Shown piece by piece: positions 34,262-41,522 of a stretch of DNA of 64,000 nt; the first letter of the stretch is position 1; every line of letters starts with the position of its first letter. The stretch comes from Geminicoccus sp036263595 (GTDB lineage: Bacteria; Pseudomonadota; Alphaproteobacteria; Geminicoccales; Geminicoccaceae), in NCBI RefSeq assembly GCF_036263595.1, contig NZ_DATAGQ010000120.1, forward strand, positions 5,706-69,705. The letters are read 5' to 3'. Made by a program: the position numbers and the translations under genes. Below the pieces are notes generated by a model. It did no database searches. It had not been told where the DNA came from and was given only the letters and a program-made list of their open reading frames with translations.

Positions 34262-35374
34262 TCACCCGTTCCTGAACTTCGAGCCGGGCCAGTGCGCCGC
34301 ACCGGCCCGCTCGTGGCGCACATGCCATGCCGGCGCAGCACCAAGGGCATCGGCCGCATGCTGGCCCCAGCGGGTGTCGTCCAGGTAGCCGCGCGCGATG
34401 GCGACCATGTCGGCATGGCCATCCGCGATGACCTGCTCGGCCTCTTGCGGCGTCACGATCAGACCTACCGCCTGCACGGCCACCTTGTTGCCGACCGCGC
34501 GCTTGACCGCGCCCGCAAACGGCACCTGGTAGCAGGGCTGGACCGGCACGCGGATGTTCGAGCGGATGCCGCCCGACGAGACCGTGATGTAGTCCAGGCC
34601 GATGTCGGCCAGTTCGTTGGCGAGCCTCGCGGCATCGTCCGGGGTCAGGCCCTCCTCGTGCCAGTCCGACCCGGTGATCCTGGCACCGAGGATCTTCTCC
34701 TTCGGCCAGACCAGGCGGACGGCCGCCGCGATCTCCAGGATCGCGCGGGTCCGGTTGGCAAAGCTGCCGCCATAGGCGTCCGTCCGCTCGTTGCCGAGCG
34801 GCGAGTTGAAGCTGTGCAGGAGATAGCCGTGGGCCGCGTGCAGCTCGATCGCATCGAAGCCGGCACGGTCCGCCCGTTCTGCGCCGGTCACGAAGGCCTG
34901 GCGGATCCGATGGATGCCGGGCTGATCGAGTTCCTGCGGGGCCGGGCGCGCCGGATCGAACGAGACCGGGCTTGGGCCTACAGGCTGCCATCCGCCGGCT
35001 TGCGGAGGCACCAGCCCACCACCCTTCCATGGCATGTCCGAGCTGGCCTTGCGGCCGGCATGGGCCAGCTGGAGCCCGAACCGCTGGTCGGGAGCGTAGG
35101 TGCGGACGTCGCGCAGCAGCTTGGCAAGGCCCGCCTCATGGTCCTCGCTCCAGATCCCCAGGCAGGCAGGGGTGATCCGGCCCTCGGGCAGCACCCCCGT
35201 CGCTTCCATGACGAACAAGCCGGCACCGCCCAGCGCCAAGCTGCCGACATGCTGCTGGTGCCAGGGCGCGACATGCCCATCCCTGGCCGCGTACTGGCAC
35301 ATCGGCGAGATGGTGAAACGGTTGGGCAGCTCCACGCCACCTAGCGTGATCGGCTCGAACAGCTTGGTGCTCAT
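34262..35374 (-). CDS. NADH:flavin oxidoreductase (old yellow enzyme, YqjM-like)
   Basis: An FMN TIM-barrel ene-reductase of 370 residues. The YqjM-class features are present: SPMCQYAARDG with the redox-tuning cysteine, ELHAAHGYLLHSFNSPLGNERTDAYGGS, and the phosphate-binding MVAIARGYLDD. These enzymes reduce activated C=C bonds of enones with NAD(P)H. It is on the minus strand opposite to RraA, with 18 bases between their ends. The physiological substrate is unknown. Confidence 0.92.
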   Translation of the reverse strand: MSTKLFEPITLGGVELPNRFTISPMCQYAARDGHVAPWHQQHVGSLALGGAGLFVMEATGVLPEGRITPACLGIWSEDHEAGLAKLLRDVRTYAPDQRFGLQLAHAGRKASSDMPWKGGGLVPPQAGGWQPVGPSPVSFDPARPAPQELDQPGIHRIRQAFVTGAERADRAGFDAIELHAAHGYLLHSFNSPLGNERTDAYGGSFANRTRAILEIAAAVRLVWPKEKILGARITGSDWHEEGLTPDDAARLANELADIGLDYITVSSGGIRSNIRVPVQPCYQVPFAGAVKRAVGNKVAVQAVGLIVTPQEAEQVIADGHADMVAIARGYLDDTRWGQHAADALGAAPAWHVRHERAGAAHWPGSKFRNG

Positions 35375-35494
35375 GTCATTCTCGAACGGGGTCGAAACAT
35401 TCCGGGCTCGTCCACGCCTAGGGTTGGCGGGAGCGCGGGTAAAGGGCGAAGGACTCGGCTGGAGCCGGCATCCGGCGGACGTCGAAGCACACCC

Positions 35495-36364
35495 CTAGAG
35501 GAACAGGCGCCCTTCCGCGACGATCACGGCCTTGCCGGCAACCCTGGCCACCGGCGTGCCGTCCTCCTGCCGGGACGGCGTGAGCAGGATCTCGCTGGGC
35601 CGCCCCATCTTCACGCCCTGCCGGATCAGGATTGTCCGTCCGTCGCAGCTTGGATCGTCCTCCAGCAGCAGGGCCGCCATCGCCGCGGCCGAGCTTCCGG
35701 TGGCCGGATCCTCGAAGATCCTGTCCTGGGGCGCGAACATGCGGACAGCATATTCATTGGCGTCGACCTTCGCGAAGACGGTCAGCCCCGTCGCCGGCGA
35801 AGGCGTGTAACGGATGATCGCGGCGTGGTCGGGGACCAGTGCGTCCAGTTCCGCCTGGGAGCCGACCTGCAGGAACGCGAACGGATTGCCGGCCGTGGCC
35901 AGACGCAACCCGCCTTCCACCTGTTCGGGCGCGAGTCCTACCGCCGAGGCCATGGCATCGGCGTTGAACGTGCCGAGGATCACGGGTGGCTTTGGCGCCT
36001 GCAGGCTGGCGAAGCCGTTCGCGATCGTCACCGGCACAGGGCCGGCGGGCAGGTCCAGGATCGCGCTGCCCTTCCCGCCACTGGTCGGCAGATGGCCGAG
36101 ATGGGCCAGGAGCACGGTGGTCCCGATGGTGGGGTGGCCGGCGAACTCCATTTCGGACCCTGGCGTGAAGATCCGCACCGTGAACAGCGCCTCCGGCCGG
36201 GTTGGGGGGGACAGGAACACCGTCTCCGACAGGTTGAACTCGCGCGCGACCGCCTGCATGCGCCGCTCGTCCAGGCCCGCCGCCTCGGGGACCACCGCCA
36301 GCTGGTTGCCGGCCAGCTTGGTTTCGGTGAACACGTCGAGGAGGTGGTAGGCGTAGTCGGTCAT
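35495..36364 (-). CDS. PhzF family isomerase-like protein
   Basis: A 289-residue PhzF/DapF-fold protein. The catalytic glutamate is in EFNLSETVFLSPP (about residue 45), the two GH/G signature loops are EFAGHPTIGTTVLLAHLG and EDPATGSSAAAMAALL. The ATG at 36364 gives the family start MTDYAYHLLDVFTETKLAGNQLAVVP. Members include the phenazine isomerase, but most are of unknown activity; no phenazine genes are nearby. It lies just downstream of azlD on the same strand. Confidence 0.9.
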   Translation of the reverse strand: MTDYAYHLLDVFTETKLAGNQLAVVPEAAGLDERRMQAVAREFNLSETVFLSPPTRPEALFTVRIFTPGSEMEFAGHPTIGTTVLLAHLGHLPTSGGKGSAILDLPAGPVPVTIANGFASLQAPKPPVILGTFNADAMASAVGLAPEQVEGGLRLATAGNPFAFLQVGSQAELDALVPDHAAIIRYTPSPATGLTVFAKVDANEYAVRMFAPQDRIFEDPATGSSAAAMAALLLEDDPSCDGRTILIRQGVKMGRPSEILLTPSRQEDGTPVARVAGKAVIVAEGRLFL

Positions 36365-36383
36365 CGATCGGTGTCCAGCAGGG

Positions 36384-36686
36384 CTAGAGGAAGTGGCGGG
36401 CGAGGAAAAAGGCGAGGACGGATAGGACGAGGGACGGCAGGAATTGCCCGGTCCAGCACATCGCCCCAAAGCCGATGGCTGCACCGGCCCAGCCAGCCAG
36501 CCCGGCCTGCCAGACCGACGGGGCTACCAGGGCGGCGAACACCGCGCCCGGGACATGCCCGAACCAGGCCTCAAGGAATGGTCCCGGCTTGAAGCGGCGG
36601 ATCAGCAGGAAGCCGCCGATGCGCGTCGCATAGGTGGCGGCCCCCATGAGCAGGATCGCCATGATCCCCTCAGCGTCGGCGGACAT
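36384..36686 (-). CDS. azlD: AzlD-type branched-chain amino acid export subunit
   Basis: A 100-residue protein with three to four hydrophobic spans (ILLMGAATYATRIGGFLL, VPGAVFAALVAPSVW, LPSLVLSVLAFFLAR). TYATRIGG is the AzlD signature. With AzlC it forms a LIV-E type exporter. The ATG at 36686 overlaps the azlC end by 17 bases. A second ATG at 36662 has a better ribosome site (GAGGGG) and is a real alternative, giving 92 residues. Confidence 0.85.
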   Translation of the reverse strand: MSADAEGIMAILLMGAATYATRIGGFLLIRRFKPGPFLEAWFGHVPGAVFAALVAPSVWQAGLAGWAGAAIGFGAMCWTGQFLPSLVLSVLAFFLARHFL

Positions 36687-37395
36687 GCAGCCACGCGCCA
36701 GCCAGCGAGCCCGCAAGGGCTCCGATCAGGACAAACCAGGTCCCTGGCAGGACCTGGACGGTCGCGAGCGCGGTTGCAGCTGCCAGCAGCCACGGCAGCA
36801 GATCGCCGGGACCGCGCCAGAAACCGGCTAGCAGGACGACGAAGAACCCCGTGATCAGCCAGGCGAACAGGTCCGGGTCGAAGCCACGCATCAGGTCACC
36901 CAGCGCATGCCCGGCGGTAGAGGCCCCGAGCCATACCACCCAGAGCGTCGCCCCCGCCCCAAGCAGGAACGCGGCGTCGCTTCGCCCCCCACGACGATCG
37001 GCGACCGCAACTCCCCAGGACTCGTCGGTCAATACGAAGAGTGACGCGAAGGTCGCCAGGCGCGGCGAGTTCGCGAACCAGGGTGCCACCGTGGCGCTCA
37101 TCAAGAGGTGCCGCAGATTGATCACGAACACGGACAGCACCATCGTCACGATCGGCAGAGGCTCTCGCCAGAGTTCCATCGCGACGAGTTGCGATGCGCC
37201 GGCAAAGATGAACATGCAGCTCAATGCGATCTCGAGCGCGCTCATGCCCTTCTCGGCGGCTGCTACGCCGTAGACCAGGCCGAACGCAACGGCGGCCGGC
37301 AGAATGGGCAGCACGCCGAGCGCTCCTCGCCGAAGGCCCTGCCCGGTGAACACACCTGGTTCAGCGTCTGCCATTGTCGCGGTGTCTCGGTACAT
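36670..37395 (-). CDS. azlC: AzlC-type branched-chain amino acid exporter
   Basis: A 241-residue inner-membrane protein of the AzlC/YgaZ family. It has about six spans, with the family segments GVLPILPAAVAFGLVYGVAA, FAGASQLVAMELW, VFVINLRHLLMSATVAPW, and FVLTDESWGVA. It works with AzlD to export branched-chain amino acids or analogues. A later ATG (MADAEP) seven codons in is possible. The divergent MocR-type regulator and two shared dyads suggest it is the regulator's target. Confidence 0.9.
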   Translation of the reverse strand: MYRDTATMADAEPGVFTGQGLRRGALGVLPILPAAVAFGLVYGVAAAEKGMSALEIALSCMFIFAGASQLVAMELWREPLPIVTMVLSVFVINLRHLLMSATVAPWFANSPRLATFASLFVLTDESWGVAVADRRGGRSDAAFLLGAGATLWVVWLGASTAGHALGDLMRGFDPDLFAWLITGFFVVLLAGFWRGPGDLLPWLLAAATALATVQVLPGTWFVLIGALAGSLAGAWLHVRRR

Positions 37396-37468
37396 TTGAT
37401 GGCCGTCTACACCATGTGATTCAAATGTTCCACGTCATCATCCGATTGACTCATGTGCCGAGTCAATC
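37393..37468. promoter_or_regulatory. Two inverted repeats in the azlC/mocR divergent promoter
   Basis: CATTTGA (37393-37399) is matched by TCAAATG (37421-37427). Then GATTGACTC (37444-37452) and GAGTCAATC (37460-37468) form a perfect 9-bp dyad with a 7-base loop, 14 bases before the chosen start of the MocR gene. The first dyad covers the azlC start. These are good candidates for operators bound by the MocR-type regulator on both genes. Confidence 0.65.
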
Positions 37469-37482
37469 CACTGCTTCCAGCC

Positions 37483-38862
37483 ATGTCCATCGAACGCACC
37501 GATATCCACGACCAGGGCCGACCTGCCTACCGAGCCATCGCCGACGCCCTGGAGCGGTCGATCGGCGCTGGCGACTTCGCACCGGGCGAACGGCTTCCCC
37601 CGGTGCGTGATATGGCAAAGAAGCTCGGGGTGACGGTCGGCACGGTCAACCGGGCCTATGTACTGGCCCAGAGTCGCGGCCTCCTCACAGGCGAGGTTGG
37701 GCGTGGCACTTTCGTGCTCAAGCGCCCGGACCGGCAAAGCCGGATCCGGCTGGCAGGCGAGAACTCGGCCAATGCCGCCGATCTGGTCGTCAACCAGCCG
37801 CCGGTCGTGCTTTCCGATGCAGAGGCGGCCGACACGGCCGCTCGTGCGTTGGCAACGGGTGGAGCCGCACTGCTCGGCCGCTACCCGCCGACCAGCGGAC
37901 TGCCGGAGCATCGCGCAGCCCTGGCTGCCTGGGTGGCGCGGATCGGCCTGACGGCGCAGCCTGACCAGATTCTGCTGACGGCCGGCGTGCATTCGGCGCT
38001 GGCGGTAACCGCGCTGGCCTGCCTGCGCCCGGGCGATACGGTCCTCATCGACCAACTGACATATCCGGGTGCGAGGGATCTCCTCGGGGCCTTGAAATTC
38101 CGCGTGGAGCCGGTCGCCACGGATGAACATGGGCTGATGCCCGACTCGGTCGAGACGGCGGTCCGCGTGTTCGGGGCGCGCGCCCTGTTCACCTGCCCCA
38201 CCCTGCAGAACCCGACGGCCATCACGATGCCGGACGAGCGGCGCCAGCAGATTGCCGAGGTTGTCGAGCGCAACGATCTCCTGCTGGTGGAAGACGACAT
38301 CTACGGCCACCTGCCGCAGACGCGCCCGATCCCGTTCGCCGCTCGGCTGCCGAAGCACGCGATCCTGGTCAGTGGCATGTCCAAGTGCCTGGCCCCGGGT
38401 CTCCGGCTTGGCTACATCGTAGCACCCCCGGAGCGGGTCGGCGCGATCACGACCGCCCTCCACGACCTGCTCGTGGCGGCCTCGCCCCTGCCGGCGGCCC
38501 TGTTCACCTGGTGGCTGAACGAGGGCTTTGCCGACGAGATTCTGGCGCGGATCCGCCGCCAGATCGCGCTGCGCCGGGAGATCGCGGGCAGCGTGCTCGG
38601 TGCGGCACCGCCGGAAGGGAGCCTGCACCAGTGGCTGCCCCTGCCCTCCTCCTGGACGGCCGAGCGGCTGGTCGAGGAAGCGGCCCGCATCGGCGTGCAT
38701 CTGCCGCGCAGCGACGTGTTCGCCGTGGGTCGGACCCCGCCACCAAAGGCCGTGCGACTGGCCCTAGGATCGATCGCCGATGAGGAGCATCTGAGGATGG
38801 CCCTGCGTCGGTTGCGGGGCCTGCTCGATCAGTCACCTCCCAGGGCTGCGCCCGTTATCTGA
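37483..38862 (+). CDS. MocR-type transcriptional regulator (GntR HTH + aminotransferase fold)
   Basis: A 459-residue chimaera: an N-terminal GntR winged helix (residues ~10-80: YRAIADALERSIGAGDFAPGERLP, KLGVTVGTVNRAY, GLLTGEVGRGTFV) joined to a PLP-binding aminotransferase-like domain whose lysine is in VSGMSKCLAPGLRLGY. Such regulators sense amino acids or PLP-related compounds. It is divergent from azlCD, so control of branched-chain amino-acid export is likely. The ATG at 37483 leaves the dyads outside the gene; an ATG at 37453 would place part of one dyad inside. Its stop overlaps the next gene's by eight bases. Confidence 0.88.
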   Translation: MSIERTDIHDQGRPAYRAIADALERSIGAGDFAPGERLPPVRDMAKKLGVTVGTVNRAYVLAQSRGLLTGEVGRGTFVLKRPDRQSRIRLAGENSANAADLVVNQPPVVLSDAEAADTAARALATGGAALLGRYPPTSGLPEHRAALAAWVARIGLTAQPDQILLTAGVHSALAVTALACLRPGDTVLIDQLTYPGARDLLGALKFRVEPVATDEHGLMPDSVETAVRVFGARALFTCPTLQNPTAITMPDERRQQIAEVVERNDLLLVEDDIYGHLPQTRPIPFAARLPKHAILVSGMSKCLAPGLRLGYIVAPPERVGAITTALHDLLVAASPLPAALFTWWLNEGFADEILARIRRQIALRREIAGSVLGAAPPEGSLHQWLPLPSSWTAERLVEEAARIGVHLPRSDVFAVGRTPPPKAVRLALGSIADEEHLRMALRRLRGLLDQSPPRAAPVI

Positions 38863-39781
38863 GGCAGCAGACCACCCGGAGTTCCACCGTCCGGGCCGGA
38901 TCCGCCCCGCTGTGCTCGGCCGCGAAACCCGCCGAGAACCCCATGGTCAACCGATCGGCCGGGAATCCCGCCTGGACGAGCCGGTCGATGATCTGACCGA
39001 TCCGCAGCAGCGAGAGCTGCCAGCCGGCCACGTCGACGCCGCCGGCCGTGGCCGCCTGCGGGGCCTGCCCCTGGATCAGGACGCTCCAACGCCGATCCGG
39101 CGCCAGCCGCTCGACGATGGCAGAGACCTGCCGGATCGCCTCGACCAGTTGTGCGTCCAGCTCCGGGTCGAGATCCGCGGACTCCGTGGCGAAGGTCAGG
39201 TCGGTCGCGAAGAGATGGGCAGGCGCGTCCAGCGCGGCATCGCCCGCCAACTCCTGGCCCAGCTCGACGACGCTGGCCGCCCGGTAGCGCGCCAGGACCT
39301 CGGCCTGGTCCGACTTGGCCCGCTCCAGGTCGACCGTCAGATGTGCCACGCGCGCCTCATAGGCAGCGATCTCGCCGCTCTGCGCCCAGATCCAGCTGCC
39401 AGCGCCCAGCAAAAGCGCGAGCACCGCGCCCAGCAGAAACAAGGTCCGCGCGTCTGGAATTGGGATGGCGCGTACCGGCGCATCGACCGGCCAGTGCGGC
39501 GCCAGCGGATCAGGCGCCACCGGCTCGTCCGCGGCTGTGGGCTCGGGCCGGCTCATATAGACGCTGTCGGCATCGTAGCGCAGACGCCGCGACGGGTCGC
39601 GCAGCACCTCGTAGGCATCCAGCACGCGCTGGAACGCCGCCGGGTCGCCCCTGCTGCCCGCATGATCCGGGTGGAGCTGCTTGGCCCGCTCCCCAAACGC
39701 CCGCCGGATATCGTCGGCGGAGGCCGTCAACGGCAGGCCCAGCGCCGCGTAATAGCCGCGCGGATCACCTCTGCCGGTCAT
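38855..39781 (-). CDS. J-domain / transmembrane / OmpA-like fusion protein
   Basis: A 308-residue protein with three parts. Residues ~9-70 form a DnaJ J-domain with the HPD triad intact (QLHPDHAGSRG) and the ending VLRDPSRRLRYD. A membrane span lies at ~115-138 (TLFLLGAVLALLLGAGSWIW). A coiled region (~140-180) leads into a C-terminal region with OmpA-like character (TDLTFATESADLDPE, then RWSVLIQGQAP, and ending TVELRVVCC). The J-domain would be cytoplasmic and the C-terminal part periplasmic. The combination is unusual; the role is unknown, possibly linking Hsp70 to envelope structures. The OmpA call is moderate. Confidence 0.75.
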   Translation of the reverse strand: MTGRGDPRGYYAALGLPLTASADDIRRAFGERAKQLHPDHAGSRGDPAAFQRVLDAYEVLRDPSRRLRYDADSVYMSRPEPTAADEPVAPDPLAPHWPVDAPVRAIPIPDARTLFLLGAVLALLLGAGSWIWAQSGEIAAYEARVAHLTVDLERAKSDQAEVLARYRAASVVELGQELAGDAALDAPAHLFATDLTFATESADLDPELDAQLVEAIRQVSAIVERLAPDRRWSVLIQGQAPQAATAGGVDVAGWQLSLLRIGQIIDRLVQAGFPADRLTMGFSAGFAAEHSGADPARTVELRVVCCLR

Positions 39782-39878
39782 CGAGTGGGGCGTCCGTTGA
39801 ACATCGCCCAGCCGCTTGCCGACTGGACCGCCGCCCGTCAAGCTGCTGCTGTACGAGTCGATCAAGGAGGCCGACGCC

Positions 39879-40622
39879 TTGCCCGCCGCCCGACCTGCGC
39901 CGAAGCGGGTGCGCCGCCCCCAGCGTGTGCGCGATTTTCAACGGTCGCGGGTCTATCGCTGGGAAGCGGACCACGTCTTGCCCCACGACCGCAAGCTCAT
40001 GTCGCTGGACGCATGCCGCGCGCTCGTCGGTCGCGTCTTCGCAGAGCGTCAGGGTCCGGACCAGAAGCCACCGCGGGTGGAGGACGGCCGTGGCCGGCGG
40101 CACGCGGCCGGATCGCGGGACGTCATCAAGCTGCCCCGATGGGCGCGAACGAGGCCGATCGTGCTGCACGAATGCGCGCATGGCTTGGCGTTGGATGGGC
40201 ACGGGCCGGACTTCGTGCGGGCTTATGTCGAGTTGCTCGTGGATTTTCTGGGGTTCGAGCGCGCCGATCTGGAACGGAGCCTGGTCGGAGCCGGGATCAG
40301 GATCAGCCCGCCCGGTCGACCGATCGCCGCGCCGGCCATGTCCGGCATTGTAGCACCGGTGCGGCTGCCACGGAGCCTGGCCTTGCGGCTGGTGGCGATC
40401 GGGGTCCGCACGCTGGGCGATCTGCGCGCCATCGGGCCGGTCCAGGCCTGGGTGCGGCTGCGGCGATGTTTCGGGCAGATCATCGGCCAGGGCAGCCTGC
40501 TGACGCTCGCGGCCGCAGGCATGGCGAAGCCTGCCGAGGAACTGGACGGCCGGACCCGGGCCGAGCTCAAGTTCGAGGCGACCCGGCAGCTGCTCGAAGC
40601 CAACGGGCGCCCGAAGCCTTAG
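39879..40622 (+). CDS. Putative zinc metallopeptidase with TfoX C-terminal domain
   Basis: A 247-residue protein. Residues ~115-140 hold VLHECAHGLALDGHGPDF, an HExxH zinc site with a third histidine ligand, typical of small SprT-like metallopeptidases. The C-terminal ~80 residues (LPRSLALRLVAIGVRTLGDLRAIGPVQAWVRLRRCF) match the TfoX C-terminal helical domain. The TTG at 39879 is chosen because AGGAGG lies eight bases upstream; the frame continues back to 39816. It is divergent from the J-domain gene. The joining of these two domains is not one I know. Confidence 0.7.
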   Translation: MPAARPAPKRVRRPQRVRDFQRSRVYRWEADHVLPHDRKLMSLDACRALVGRVFAERQGPDQKPPRVEDGRGRRHAAGSRDVIKLPRWARTRPIVLHECAHGLALDGHGPDFVRAYVELLVDFLGFERADLERSLVGAGIRISPPGRPIAAPAMSGIVAPVRLPRSLALRLVAIGVRTLGDLRAIGPVQAWVRLRRCFGQIIGQGSLLTLAAAGMAKPAEELDGRTRAELKFEATRQLLEANGRPKP

Positions 40623-40633
40623 AACCGCAGCGC

Positions 40634-41368
40634 CTACTGGGCCGGCGACGCGGCTTCGGGTTCGATCGGGGTGAGGAAGCCGGCACCTTCTTCGGTCGTA
40701 ATGATTCGGCCCGCCTTCAGCGGCGGCCGCGCCCGGTCGAGAAGCCGGCGCGATACCGGGAAGAAGGGCCGGTCGAGGCGCCTGGACGCCACGCTCGCGA
40801 ACCGGTCGAGATCGTCGTCCTGGTCCTCCGCCGACACGGTCTTGCCCCACAAGGAGGCAGAAACCAGTGAGGTCGAGACGAGTCGCATGGTGAGCACGCC
40901 CAGCGGTTCCGGATCGACCGGCGGCTGGATCGTCGTGGTCGCCAGGCGGGCCTGGCCGAGCGAGGGTTCCGCCAAGGCCGGGGCCGGGGCCGGCTTTGGC
41001 GACGGGTCGATCGGCACGATCGCGTCGCGCTCACCATCGTCCGGGACGACCACCAGCTCAGACGGGGTATCGACGTCCTGCGGCTCCACCTTCACGGCCG
41101 GCTGCGCATCCTCGTCCTGGCCGACGATGCCGAGCCAGCTCGTGAGAAGGTCCAGGAACGTGCGCTCTTCGTGGCCCTGGCCATTCACGGGCACGACCGA
41201 TGGAACGGCATGGCTGGTGACACGTACCATCTTGGCCGGCGGCTGGGACACCCGCGCGGTCATGTGATCGACGTCGTCCGCTGCGTCGACCGGCTGCAGC
41301 GACAGCAGCGCGGCCGTGCAGCCCAGGGCCACGGTACAGCGCCGCCAGGACGACCGGCGCGACGACAT
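40634..41368 (-). CDS. Hypothetical secreted proline-rich protein
   Basis: A 244-residue protein of unknown function. A signal peptide is likely (RRSSWRRCTVALGCTAALLSLQPVDA, cleavage after DA-A). The mature part is acidic and rich in Pro/Val (PSPKPAPAPALAEPS), with no recognised domain. The ATG at 41368 is used, but no strong ribosome site is seen and the frame is open upstream, so the start is uncertain. It converges with the metallopeptidase gene with 11 bases between. I believe it is real from codon use and the signal peptide. Confidence 0.6.
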   Translation of the reverse strand: MSSRRSSWRRCTVALGCTAALLSLQPVDAADDVDHMTARVSQPPAKMVRVTSHAVPSVVPVNGQGHEERTFLDLLTSWLGIVGQDEDAQPAVKVEPQDVDTPSELVVVPDDGERDAIVPIDPSPKPAPAPALAEPSLGQARLATTTIQPPVDPEPLGVLTMRLVSTSLVSASLWGKTVSAEDQDDDLDRFASVASRRLDRPFFPVSRRLLDRARPPLKAGRIITTEEGAGFLTPIEPEAASPAQ

Positions 41369-41522
41369 CAATGGGCAGCGCTGCAGGAAACTGGGCAAGC
41401 TGAGCTCGGCAAGCACGTTGTGATTTGTGTTACGGATACTTAATGACTTCCTGCCTTCGCGCAACCACTTCACATGATTGGCCGCGATTTTAGCAACCGG
41501 CGATAGAACGCCGTGGCCCCTG

